Assembly (NCBI GenBank): GCA_024274705.1
Contig: JAJSAL010000008.1
Location: 1-64,000, forward strand
Reading direction: 5' to 3'
DNA length: 64,000 nt
Origin: Spirochaetota bacterium
GTDB taxonomy: Bacteria > Spirochaetota > Spirochaetia > SPDA01 > JAJSAL01
Below are positions 26,382-35,024 of this stretch, piece by piece. The stretch's first letter is position 1. Every line of letters begins with the position of its first letter. The position numbers and the translations under genes were made by a program. The notes under the pieces are model-generated. The model saw only the letters and a list, made by a program, of their open reading frames with translations. It had not been told where the DNA came from and ran no database searches.

Positions 26382-27629
26382 CTAATTGATAATTTGAAAG
26401 CCGGCGTACGATTCGAGACCGTGTTCACCGATATCCAATCCCCGCCATTCTTCTTCCAGGGATACCCTTAAGCCCATGGTAGCATCAATCACTTTAAACA
26501 CTACTCCCATGGCTATGAAAATAAATACGGCAACCGAAAACGTTCCTAACGCCTGGACCCCCAGGAGTCTTCCGCCTCCGCCGAAAAACAGGCCGTCCGA
26601 GAAAAGTCCTAGGCTTTCCCTTCCGAACAACCCGACGGCCAGGGTCCCCCAGATACCGTTCATTCCATGAACAGGAACAGCACCCACCGGGTCATCGATC
26701 TTCAGCTTATCCAGGAGAAAAGCGCCGAATACGACAATGATACCTCCCACAGCACCGATGATGATCGAAGAAACGGGATCAACAAACGCACAGGGAGCTG
26801 TTATCGCAACCAGGCCGGCCAGGGCGCCGTTCATTGCCATCGAGAGGTCCGCCTTCTTCGATACAATCCAGATTGTCATCATGGCGGCGAGGCCTCCTGC
26901 TGCGGCTGCAAGGTTCGTATTGATTGCCACCCTGGCGATGAGATTTCCATTCCCTACACTTAAAGTCGACCCGGGATTGAAACCGAACCAGCCGAACCAG
27001 AGGATAAAGACACCCAGGGCAGCAAGAGGGATGTTGTGTCCCGGTATCAGGTTTGGAGATCCATCCGCCCGGTATTTACCGGTTCGCGGTTTCAGGATCA
27101 TCGTACCCACCAGTGCAGCAATTCCACCGGTGGTGTGTACAACGGTAGACCCGGCGAAATCTGCAAACCCGAGGTTTGCCAGCCATCCTCCGCCCCAGAT
27201 CCAGTGACCCACAAGGGGATAGATGAATGCGGATATGACAAACGAATAGATAAGATATGCGGGAAATTTCATCCGTTCTGCCATGCCCCCGGCAACGATA
27301 GTCGCTGCCGCTCCGCAGAAGGCAGCCTGAAACAGCCAGAACGCGAATAAGGGAATGCCCGCACCACTCTCCGCTCCCTTAAGGAACCATCCGGAGAATC
27401 CCATGAAACCGTTACCGGGACCGAACATGAGAGCATATCCGAAGGCGAAAAATCCGATGGATGCCATACAAAAATCGAGAAAATTCTTCGTAAGGATATT
27501 GGTAGCATTTTTCGCCCGGATAAACCCGACTTCCACCATCCCGAAGCCTGCCTGCATAAAAAATACGAGAAACGCTGCTATCAGTACCCATACCGTGTCC
27601 AGACCTAGCTGCATATCAACAATACTCAT
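26382..27629 (-). CDS. amtB: Ammonium transporter
   Basis: A 415-aa Amt/Rh family trimeric ammonium channel with about eleven transmembrane helices and no obvious cleaved signal. Typical blocks are VLIAAFLVFFMQAGFGMVEVG, WLFQAAFCGAAATIVAGGMAER, DFAGSTVVHTTGGIAALVG (first pore His), LGVFILWFGWFGFNPGS and AVPVHGMNGIWGTLAVGLF (second pore His). It is the first gene of an amtB-glnK-DUF3786 transcript. A sigma-54-like promoter lies at 27666-27682. Confidence 0.93.
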   Translation of the reverse strand: MSIVDMQLGLDTVWVLIAAFLVFFMQAGFGMVEVGFIRAKNATNILTKNFLDFCMASIGFFAFGYALMFGPGNGFMGFSGWFLKGAESGAGIPLFAFWLFQAAFCGAAATIVAGGMAERMKFPAYLIYSFVISAFIYPLVGHWIWGGGWLANLGFADFAGSTVVHTTGGIAALVGTMILKPRTGKYRADGSPNLIPGHNIPLAALGVFILWFGWFGFNPGSTLSVGNGNLIARVAINTNLAAAAGGLAAMMTIWIVSKKADLSMAMNGALAGLVAITAPCAFVDPVSSIIIGAVGGIIVVFGAFLLDKLKIDDPVGAVPVHGMNGIWGTLAVGLFGRESLGLFSDGLFFGGGGRLLGVQALGTFSVAVFIFIAMGVVFKVIDATMGLRVSLEEEWRGLDIGEHGLESYAGFQIIN

Positions 27630-27967
27630 TACTGTGAACCTCCATTACACTATTACCCAGAAGTAAGCATTTTTTGAGCCAAAAACTGAAAAACAACCCT
27701 ATATCGTTAAAATTTCTTTATAAAAACGGGGATACTCCATGGATTTCACTATGGTAAGGACCCGTCAACACCATCCGGGGTCCACTGATGTCCTGTCAGC
27801 TTCGTGGAACGTTGATTATTCCTACAGTTTTGTAAGTTATATGGAAGGATTAAAACTAAAATGTAGGGAAATCCGGTGAAAACTATTCTTTTTTTACTTT
27901 TCTTACCAATACCCTAATGTTATACTAAACGCTAAACTCAAAAAAAAGGTAAAAAAGGTAAAAAAGG
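27630..27967. other. Intergenic region between divergent amtB and cyclase genes
   Basis: About 340 bases without a supported gene. On the minus strand it holds the sigma-54-like promoter of amtB (27666-27682). On the plus strand it has a TATACT -10-like hexamer near 27920 and three tandem 9-base units (27942-27968) at the cyclase ribosome site. Nothing else stands out. Confidence 0.6.
27666..27682 (-). promoter_or_regulatory. Candidate sigma-54 promoter of amtB-glnK
   Basis: On the minus strand TTGGCTC, five A and ATGCT. The GG and GC doublets are ten bases apart, as sigma-54 promoters require, but two consensus positions differ (CTC for CAC; ATGC for TTGC). Nitrogen-controlled amtB-glnK operons are classically RpoN-dependent, which adds support. 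It is about 45 bases from the amtB start. Confidence 0.5.
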
Positions 27968-27968
27968 T
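27942..27968 (+). repeat. Three tandem 9-bp units at the cyclase ribosome-binding site
   Basis: AAAAAAGGT is repeated three times, ending at the first base of the TTG start codon. The second copy provides an AAGG at suitable Shine-Dalgarno spacing. Confidence 0.7.
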
Positions 27969-30652
27969 TGAAAGAGAAACACCGGTATGACATCTACATC
28001 CCCCTGGCCTTTCTCATCGTCCTCTTACTCCTCTATACAACCGATATCTACGAAAACCCGGACAATCAGATTTACGACACATTTCTCAGGCTTAAGCGGC
28101 CGGTATCGGAAAATCCGGATATACTTTTACTCAATATCGATGATCTGGCTATTTCGAAAGTCGGCATGTTCCCATGGACGCGGGATATCATGGCAGACGG
28201 ATTGATCCTCCTGGCTGAATTCGATGCAGGGTACGCGGTGTTTGATATTGAATATACGGAAAAAAGTTTACGGGGTATCAACCCGGACGTGTTTGAAAAA
28301 ACATTTCCTGATCACGTAGAACACGAGTTTATCGTTCTCAGCAGCACAGTGAGAGAGCTTCTGACAGCTGTTGAGTCCGGTGCTATCCCGCCTGCTTACC
28401 TTTTCCTGTATGCCGATGAGGTACAGTCCGTTATCACAGAGTCCGAGGAAAGCATTTTATCGAATATGAAAAAAATCGAACGGGATAACGACATCTACCT
28501 TGGAGCCGCGGCCGGGTTTTTTGGAAAGGCCGTTTTCACCGTAAGCATGCTTCCCGAAAGGGATGAAGATATTCCGGAAGAACGTAAAGAATGGGCCCGG
28601 AACCGTTTCTCACTGGATCGTATTTCCGTACAGCAGGATATCTTCAAAAGTGCCGTGGATATCCGGCCGACCATACTTCCCATCCTCGGCAACGCCCTTA
28701 CAGCCGGTTTTACCAATATCGTCGTGGATACCGACGGTGTCAGGCGGCGGATAGACCTTATTATACAAGAGGACGGCACTTTTTTTCCCCAGCTCAGTTT
28801 CGCCGCTGTATTATCGGTCCTGGGGAACCCTGAAATCACCGTAGAGAAAAACACCATCTTGTTGAAGGGAACCGAAGAGATCCGCATACCCCTGGCTGAA
28901 GATAACCGGCTCCTGATCAACTGGCCGAAAAAAAAGTTTGAAGAGAGTTTCCGTCACCTCTCGTACTACTACCTTGTTCTCCACGAGCGGCAGGAACAGG
29001 ACCTCCTTGCAAATTTGTACGCAATGGCGGCAGCGGGTTATCTGGACTATTACCAGGGAGAAACGCCGCTCCTGGATTATTATGAAAAAGCGAAGGAGAT
29101 AAAAGAAGCGCATCTGGCCGGAGAAGCGGATAGGCCGGTGGAAGATTACCGGGCATTGCGGAATGTCTTTTTCAGGGAGCTCGGCACTTTTCTGGACAGC
29201 GGAGTGGATTCGGAACTTGTAGAAGAAATCGATCAAATTCTGGCGGACGGCGGTTTCCCCGAGGAAACCATCGAGGAACTGAAAGGGATACGGCAGGATA
29301 TCCGGACATTCTTTCCTGCAACGAAAAATCTCTACGGAAATCTTATGCAGACCAGGGATATTCTCCGCAAAGAGATCCCGGGATCGATCTGCCTTATCGG
29401 CTGGACAGGTACGTCCACCACAGACCGGGGTGTCATGCCCTTTGACGAATCCTTCGATAATGTAGGAACCCATGCGGCGGTCATCAATACCATCCTGGGC
29501 CGGCAATTTCTCGATGATCTTCCCCGGTTGTTTTCCGCCCTTCTTGCCGTCTTTTTCACTATTATCGTCTATCTCACCTCCAGGCGGTTCCAGCCTTTAT
29601 ATTCGATACTCTTTGGGATCGCCTGTATCCTCTGTATCGCAGGTATCGGGATAGTGCTCTTTCGCTCCTTCGGTTTATACCTTCAGATCTTTATGCCCAT
29701 CCTGGCCGTATCTTTCACGTTTATCATTTTAACGATCCTCAAGTTCATTCTCACTGCCAGGGAAAAAACATTTATCCGGAATGCCTTCGGACATTATCTG
29801 TCTGATACCGTTATCAACCAGATTATCGATGACCCTGATAAACTCTCCTTAGGAGGGGAGAACAAGTATATTACCGCATGTTTCACCGATGTAAGGGGGT
29901 TTTCCACCATCTCGGAACAGCTGACCGCCCCGGAACTGGTAACACTCCTCAATACGTATCTTTCCGAGATGAGCGACATCATCCTCGACCTGGGAGGCAC
30001 CATAGACAAGTTTGAAGGTGACGCCATTATTGCATTTTACGGTGCCCCTGCCGAGCTTGAAGACCATGCGGTAAGAGCCTGCAGGGCCGCCCTTAACATG
30101 AAAAAGGCGGAGGTGGAGCTGAATAAACGGTTCCTTGCGGAAAAACGCTCCCCGGGTCCCCTGCTTACGCGCATCGGCATCAACACCGGCAATATGGTGG
30201 TGGGGAATATGGGCACCGGGCGAAAGATGGATTATACCATCATGGGAAACGCCGTTAACCTGGCCGCACGATTAGAGGGCGTTAACAAGCAGTACGGTAC
30301 ATGGATTCTCCTGAGTGAAGATACCCAGAAGGAAGCTGACCGGGAATTTGTATTCCGGAAACTCGACCGGGTACGCGTAGTGGGGATCAACACCCCGGTG
30401 AGGCTGTTCCAACTTGTAGAAGAAAAGGAACTTATCGACAGCCGAACCCTCGAAATGGTGGACCTGTTTCATCAGGGTATCGATTATTTCGAACAACAGC
30501 GGTGGAAAGAGGGGATAGATTGTTTCAACGCGGTTCTGGAAACCACGCCGGGGGACGGTCCGGCAACAACCTTTCTGGAACGTTGCGAAAAATTCCGGAA
30601 GGACCCGCCTCCGGAAGGCTGGGACGGCGTATTTAACTTGACCAGCAAATAA
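27968..30652 (+). CDS. CHASE2-domain class III adenylate cyclase
   Basis: An 894-aa membrane cyclase. An N-terminal membrane segment (IPLAFLIVLLLLYTTDI) is followed by a large extracytoplasmic CHASE2 sensor (about 30-520; starts PDNQIYDTFLRLKRPVSENPDILLL-type sequence, ends CLIGWTGTSTTDRGVMPFD). Three hydrophobic helices follow (about 530-590), then a class III cyclase domain (about 620-800). Metal-binding aspartates are in FTDVRGFS and FEGDAIIAFYGAP. The Lys of IDKFEGD and the Asp of MDYTIMGNAVN specify adenine, so the product should be cAMP. A TPR-like tail ends the protein. An in-frame TAA at 27959-27961 leaves TTG 27968 as the first start. It heads an envelope gene cluster. Confidence 0.9.
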   Translation: MKEKHRYDIYIPLAFLIVLLLLYTTDIYENPDNQIYDTFLRLKRPVSENPDILLLNIDDLAISKVGMFPWTRDIMADGLILLAEFDAGYAVFDIEYTEKSLRGINPDVFEKTFPDHVEHEFIVLSSTVRELLTAVESGAIPPAYLFLYADEVQSVITESEESILSNMKKIERDNDIYLGAAAGFFGKAVFTVSMLPERDEDIPEERKEWARNRFSLDRISVQQDIFKSAVDIRPTILPILGNALTAGFTNIVVDTDGVRRRIDLIIQEDGTFFPQLSFAAVLSVLGNPEITVEKNTILLKGTEEIRIPLAEDNRLLINWPKKKFEESFRHLSYYYLVLHERQEQDLLANLYAMAAAGYLDYYQGETPLLDYYEKAKEIKEAHLAGEADRPVEDYRALRNVFFRELGTFLDSGVDSELVEEIDQILADGGFPEETIEELKGIRQDIRTFFPATKNLYGNLMQTRDILRKEIPGSICLIGWTGTSTTDRGVMPFDESFDNVGTHAAVINTILGRQFLDDLPRLFSALLAVFFTIIVYLTSRRFQPLYSILFGIACILCIAGIGIVLFRSFGLYLQIFMPILAVSFTFIILTILKFILTAREKTFIRNAFGHYLSDTVINQIIDDPDKLSLGGENKYITACFTDVRGFSTISEQLTAPELVTLLNTYLSEMSDIILDLGGTIDKFEGDAIIAFYGAPAELEDHAVRACRAALNMKKAEVELNKRFLAEKRSPGPLLTRIGINTGNMVVGNMGTGRKMDYTIMGNAVNLAARLEGVNKQYGTWILLSEDTQKEADREFVFRKLDRVRVVGINTPVRLFQLVEEKELIDSRTLEMVDLFHQGIDYFEQQRWKEGIDCFNAVLETTPGDGPATTFLERCEKFRKDPPPEGWDGVFNLTSK

Positions 30653-30715
30653 AAACAATGGCGATTCAATGATGTCGCTGAAGATATGCAGTTTATTAAC
30701 ACAAAATTTTATACA

Positions 30716-30742
30716 AAAAGTACTTATCGTTTAAGTACTTTT
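30716..30742 (+). terminator. Hairpin after the cyclase gene (terminator or attenuator)
   Basis: AAAAGTACTTA, five bases, TAAGTACTTTT: 11-bp perfect arms with a T-run in the descending arm. It lies between the cyclase stop and the ATG at 30767. It may be a weak terminator that lowers expression of the downstream genes, or an operator. Confidence 0.45.
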
Positions 30743-30766
30743 AAACCAAGGCCGAAGGAGGCACGT

Positions 30767-31207
30767 ATGAGAACAATCATTCTACTCATTTTCTTACTGT
30801 TTTTTCCTCTACTGCTCTTTGCACAACCGGGTGAATTCCTGGAGAGTCTGCTATTAGAGCAAAAAGCATCATTCGGTTCTTCCGCGTATGTTGTACTCGT
30901 CAGCGCGGAGCTTATACCGGAAGATTCGAGTCCCGCTGAAGCCGCCCTGTTCTTACGCGAGCAGGGGTGGAAAAAACTGGACAAAAACGCCGACGACACC
31001 ATCCGTCTCGGGGAATTTTCGTTCATGATCCTGAAGGCATTCGGGTGGAAAGGCGGGATCATGTATTCCGTGTTTCCCGGGCCCCGCTACGCTTCACGGG
31101 AGCTCACATTTCAGAAAATCTTCCGGAAAAGAGAGGAACCCGGACGGACGCTGTCCGGAGAAGAAGTCTTACGATACCTGGGTCGTGTACTAGAGAGGGA
31201 GGAGTGA
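30767..31207 (+). CDS. Secreted protein of unknown function
   Basis: A 146-aa protein with a signal peptide (MRTIILLIFLLFFPLLLFAQ, cleavage before PGEF). The mature domain (SLLLEQKASFGSSAYVVLVSAELIP...EAALFLREQGWKKLDKNADDTIRLGEFSFMILKAFG) resembles a small helical module seen in other spirochaetal secreted proteins, but no named family is claimed. The ATG at 30767 has a GGAGG ribosome site. It is followed after four bases by the beta-barrel gene, so the two are translated from one transcript. Confidence 0.75.
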   Translation: MRTIILLIFLLFFPLLLFAQPGEFLESLLLEQKASFGSSAYVVLVSAELIPEDSSPAEAALFLREQGWKKLDKNADDTIRLGEFSFMILKAFGWKGGIMYSVFPGPRYASRELTFQKIFRKREEPGRTLSGEEVLRYLGRVLEREE

Positions 31208-31211
31208 GGAG

Positions 31212-32510
31212 ATGAACCATAAAGTGAGAATAGTTTTTACTGTAATATTGTTTTTATCCGTTCTTTCTCTCTCTGCTCTCGATTTCGGCGGTTCAATCGA
31301 GAATCTTTCCGCCCTGGAAATCGAAAGTGGAACAAGTTTTCAGCAGGGGGACAAAATATCACTCTGGCTCGATTCTTCAATCGGAAAATCGCTCTATGCC
31401 GGTGCCCAGGGGAGTTATACCTTCACCCTGACACGTCCGTACCTTTTCGACCTGGAACTCCTGAAACTGAAAGGTGAATATCCCATCGGGGATGATGTTT
31501 CATTCCTGTCGTTTGAAGCTGGACGCTTCCCTGTACAGGATTTCTCAGGTAACGTTCTTTCCCATCCCCTGGACGGCTTAAAAATCCATATGAAGCTCGC
31601 CCCGTTCAACGCAACGGTGTACACCGGTTTTTCAGGACTCCTTTTCAAGGAATCGTCCCTTATCATGATGTCCAAGCACGATGCTGCAGACAGGTTGGAC
31701 GCCGGCAGGCTTCTTGCTCCTCCCCGCCTGGTTGGCATGGCGGAGCTCGAGTTCATAGAACTCCTCCGGCGGATAAACGTAACAACCTCCTACATCATGC
31801 AGATCGATCTCCGCAGTGCAGACACCTTGGGAGACCAGATCCGGGGAGGCAGGATCAATACCCATTACATCGGGCTGGGAGCAGGCGGAGCTGCGCCGTT
31901 CAGCCTGTACTGGAACATCCACGGGTACCTGGGCTTCGGAAGCACCCTCTCCCTTATCGACGGCGCCTACTCAAAAGCAAGTATCCGCTCCTTTCTCGGC
32001 GGGATAAGCGCCCGGTGGTATCCGGAAAAGAAACTGTATTCACGCATTCTGTTCAAGATGCTCTATGCAAGCGGGGATGCGGACAATTACACGTTTATCG
32101 AAGGCAACACCGCGGGCAGGTCCTCCCTGTTCATACCTGTCGCGGAAACACCCCTGGAAACCATGTTCACCCCTCAACTGGGAAACATCGTTATCACTGA
32201 CATCCGGTATTCCCTGAAACCCCTGGCTCCTCTCGGGAAACGGGGAGAACAGTTTCAAACCGAGATCAAATCGGTGTTCTTCTTCAGACCCACTACGGGA
32301 GCGATTTCAGAACCGTACAATTCTGCATCGGATGCAAAATATGTTGGGACGGAGATCGATCTGGCTCTGAACTTCCGGCCGGTATCGGACCTCGGTCTTT
32401 CACTCGTAACCGGTATGTTTTTCCCGAACACGAAAGCCGGGGGTGTCTTCCTTTCCACGCAGAGAGGGACAGAGACCGCGATCAAGCTGAACGCTGTATT
32501 AAGCTTTTAA
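31212..32510 (+). CDS. Putative outer-membrane beta-barrel protein
   Basis: A 432-aa exported protein with a signal peptide ending LSLSALDFGG. The mature part is made of alternating hydrophobic strands with Gly/Ser/aromatic ends (LYAGAQGSYTFTLTRPYLFDLELLKLKGEYPIG; KYVGTEIDLALNFRPVSDLGLSLVTGMFFP) and ends in an amphipathic strand KLNAVLSF with terminal Phe, the hallmark of outer-membrane barrels. No sequence family is recognised. The context with CHASE2, FecR and NHL proteins suggests a surface or envelope complex. Confidence 0.7.
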   Translation: MNHKVRIVFTVILFLSVLSLSALDFGGSIENLSALEIESGTSFQQGDKISLWLDSSIGKSLYAGAQGSYTFTLTRPYLFDLELLKLKGEYPIGDDVSFLSFEAGRFPVQDFSGNVLSHPLDGLKIHMKLAPFNATVYTGFSGLLFKESSLIMMSKHDAADRLDAGRLLAPPRLVGMAELEFIELLRRINVTTSYIMQIDLRSADTLGDQIRGGRINTHYIGLGAGGAAPFSLYWNIHGYLGFGSTLSLIDGAYSKASIRSFLGGISARWYPEKKLYSRILFKMLYASGDADNYTFIEGNTAGRSSLFIPVAETPLETMFTPQLGNIVITDIRYSLKPLAPLGKRGEQFQTEIKSVFFFRPTTGAISEPYNSASDAKYVGTEIDLALNFRPVSDLGLSLVTGMFFPNTKAGGVFLSTQRGTETAIKLNAVLSF

Positions 32511-32527
32511 TGAAGGAGGATAATCGA

Positions 32528-33175
32528 ATGAAACGAACAATGGTGCTAACCATATTTCTTATAAGCATCCCCTATTTCCTCGCCGCTCAAAGTGCAGCGG
32601 TAGTAAAGGAGTTCGAAGGGAGGGTTCTCTACATGGAGTCCGGAGCGGACTGGAAACCCGTTGCCGTGGGATCCCCCATTACCCTGGGTACAACCATATC
32701 CACCGGGTTCAAGTCCTCGGCACTTCTCGACCTCGGGACATCAGAGATCACGGTCAAAGCGCTGACCAGCCTGACGCTGGATGACCTGATAACCGAAGGA
32801 GGAACAGTCAAGACCTCGCTGTCCCTCAATGTGGGCAGGGTGAACGCAAAAGTAAAAACCGGTGAGGAGCTGACCCATGATTTTACCCTGAAGAGTTCCT
32901 TTTCAACAGCCGCCGTTCGCGGAACCGAATTCGACTACGACGGTGAGCGTATCTCGGCTCTGAAAGGGGTCGTGTTATTCTACAACCTGATCGGTCAGAC
33001 CCGGACGCTTACGGCCGGGCAGAAGAGTGCCACCAGCGGATACGAAACGCCGGAGCTTGCGGAACTGGAAGATATAGCGGTATCGCTGATTATCCCGGAT
33101 CCGATGAACCTGGCCCGTCCGCCTATGGCGCCGGAGGCGGCTGAAACCGCCCCTGTCACGGTAATACTGGAATAG
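32528..33175 (+). CDS. FecR-domain periplasmic protein
   Basis: A 215-aa protein with a signal peptide (MKRTMVLTIFLISIPYFLAAQ). The FecR fold follows: VVKEFEGRVLYMESGADWKPVAVGSPITLGTTISTGFKSSALLDLG...ITVKALTSLTL, then SSFSTAAVRGTEFDYD. FecR domains in spirochaetes and cyanobacteria often accompany CHASE2 proteins, where they are thought to sense or scaffold envelope components. An AGGAGG site precedes the Met at 32528. The upstream Met at 32510 overlaps the barrel gene stop and is less likely. Confidence 0.85.
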   Translation: MKRTMVLTIFLISIPYFLAAQSAAVVKEFEGRVLYMESGADWKPVAVGSPITLGTTISTGFKSSALLDLGTSEITVKALTSLTLDDLITEGGTVKTSLSLNVGRVNAKVKTGEELTHDFTLKSSFSTAAVRGTEFDYDGERISALKGVVLFYNLIGQTRTLTAGQKSATSGYETPELAELEDIAVSLIIPDPMNLARPPMAPEAAETAPVTVILE

Positions 33176-33185
33176 GAGGTGCAGT

Positions 33186-34979
33186 ATGAAGTTAAGAACA
33201 ATAACACTTTCCATAATTACACTTCTCGTCTTTGCCGCGGTGGGCTGCCAGATGCCTTTTTTCGGAAACGGGGATCGGGTAGGTATCGAAATAGTCCTCG
33301 CCTTTCCGGACTACTACAATCACGTGTTTCCTTCGAATGAAACACTCCAGGCGGACCCCGCAGTATCATCTTCCGTGTCCAGCCGGGTGCTCGATCCTTC
33401 CACGAGTACCATCGACATTACCGTGTCCGCCGGGGACCTGGCCGCGGAAACCCACTCATTCAGCTTCTCCGAAGCGCAGCGGGCTGAAAGCGGTGTCTGG
33501 CTTATCAGCTGTTATATCCCCGCTGTTCCTGTGGGTGTGGACAGGGCGTTCTCGGTAAGCACTGCCGATGCGTCGGGAACCGTCCTTACTACGGGTTCGG
33601 TAACTGCGCCTGTGTACTCCCGGGGGGCGAATACCATTCGGATCCCCTTGATTCCCGCTGATCCGACTGCACTACCTATCGGGTCAACCTACAGCGCATC
33701 GGTAGCATACGGAGCAATGGCTCACTTTTCCATCGCCCCTCCCGAAGCAGGTACCCTTACGATCCAGCTCACCAGTACCCAGGATGTGGACCTCCTGGTG
33801 TTCAACAGCGACGGGACACGCTACTCCCAGCAGTTCTGGCAGGCCGGTGCACCCACGGACGAAACCGCAACCATTCCGGTGAGCGGAGCGGCAACGTTCT
33901 ATCTCGGGATTTTCGGCAATACAGCAGACGTGACCAACCAGTTTACCTTCAACCCGACGTTTGAGAACACCGCCGGGGAAACGGTAACTGTCGCGGGGGA
34001 TAGCAGTCTTACCCTGGTGGGCGGATCGATGCAGGGGAACGACCTGGCCTTCACCGCCTCCAATGCCGGCGTGACAACTTTTGCGGGTACTGCCTTAAAT
34101 ACGGGGAATGCCGATGGTACGGGTATAGCGGCACAATTCTACAATCCCACCAGTATTTGTACAGACGGGACATACCTGTACGTGGCGGATAACGACTCAT
34201 TTGGTACCGGTGTGCTAAGGCGGATCGACATTGCCACCGCAGCTGTAACGACCCTGGTTGCTTCCGTCGGGTATGATTTGGCGGAAATAACCACGGATGG
34301 AACCTACCTCTTCGTTGCCGATACTACTGGGGATATAAACAGGATCACCATTGCACCTCCGTACACTACTGTACTCATCGCAACAGTCAGCTTTTCTTCT
34401 TACGGAATCACCACGGACAACACCTATTTGTATGTTACCGACTTCGTTAGTGATCAAGTCATCAAGATGGACACATCGGGAACGACGGTTACTACGTATG
34501 GATCGGGTGCCGGCGGGTACTTGGATGGTACGGCAGCTGCTGCACAGTTCGACGGCCCCCATGGTGCTACTACGAACGGGACGTACATATATGTTTCCGA
34601 GGGTCTAAACAATACAATACGAAAGATAGACCTCTCTACCGGAAACGTGACCACCCTGGCAGGAGGAGACGGAACCACGGCCAACAACGCCGCCGGCGGC
34701 TTCCTGGACGGCGGCCCGACTGTTGCAGAATTTGACCGGCCCTATGGTATAACCACTGACGGAACCAGCTTGTATGTTACGGATTATTTCAATCACCGGA
34801 TCCGGAAGATCGATCTTGCCACCGGTACGGTGACAACAATTATCGGGGACGGCACCGGTGCAGCAACCGACGGAACCGGGACCTCTGCACAGATCAACGG
34901 TCCAAGGGGTATCACTACGGACGGGACAAGCCTGTTTATAGCCGATACACTCAATGACCGTATCAGAAGGGTCCAGTAA
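33186..34979 (+). CDS. NHL-repeat beta-propeller lipoprotein
   Basis: A 597-aa lipoprotein (signal LSIITLLVFAAVGC). Residues about 60-170 are a beta-sandwich-like region. Residues about 175-265 resemble a pre-peptidase C-terminal domain (AHFSIAPPEAGTLTIQLTSTQDVDLLVFNSDG). From about 300 to the end come six or so NHL-type blades with the recurring pattern ITTDGTYLYVTDxxxxxIRKIDLxTGxVTTLAG. NHL propellers bind proteins, RNA or sugars, and no enzyme signature is seen. It ends the CHASE2/FecR cluster and is followed by a strong terminator. Confidence 0.87.
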   Translation: MKLRTITLSIITLLVFAAVGCQMPFFGNGDRVGIEIVLAFPDYYNHVFPSNETLQADPAVSSSVSSRVLDPSTSTIDITVSAGDLAAETHSFSFSEAQRAESGVWLISCYIPAVPVGVDRAFSVSTADASGTVLTTGSVTAPVYSRGANTIRIPLIPADPTALPIGSTYSASVAYGAMAHFSIAPPEAGTLTIQLTSTQDVDLLVFNSDGTRYSQQFWQAGAPTDETATIPVSGAATFYLGIFGNTADVTNQFTFNPTFENTAGETVTVAGDSSLTLVGGSMQGNDLAFTASNAGVTTFAGTALNTGNADGTGIAAQFYNPTSICTDGTYLYVADNDSFGTGVLRRIDIATAAVTTLVASVGYDLAEITTDGTYLFVADTTGDINRITIAPPYTTVLIATVSFSSYGITTDNTYLYVTDFVSDQVIKMDTSGTTVTTYGSGAGGYLDGTAAAAQFDGPHGATTNGTYIYVSEGLNNTIRKIDLSTGNVTTLAGGDGTTANNAAGGFLDGGPTVAEFDRPYGITTDGTSLYVTDYFNHRIRKIDLATGTVTTIIGDGTGAATDGTGTSAQINGPRGITTDGTSLFIADTLNDRIRRVQ

Positions 34980-34991
34980 GAGAGTTTCTAT

Positions 34992-35024
34992 AAGCCGGTC
35001 CGGGCATGCTCCGGGCCGGTTTTA
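34992..35024 (+). terminator. Rho-independent terminator after the NHL lipoprotein gene
   Basis: A 9-bp GC-rich stem (CCGGTCCGG / CCGGGCCGG with one G-U pair, seven-base loop) followed by TTTTAAT. It sits in the convergent gap between this cluster and the minus-strand BMC operon; the minus direction has no U-run. Confidence 0.8.
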
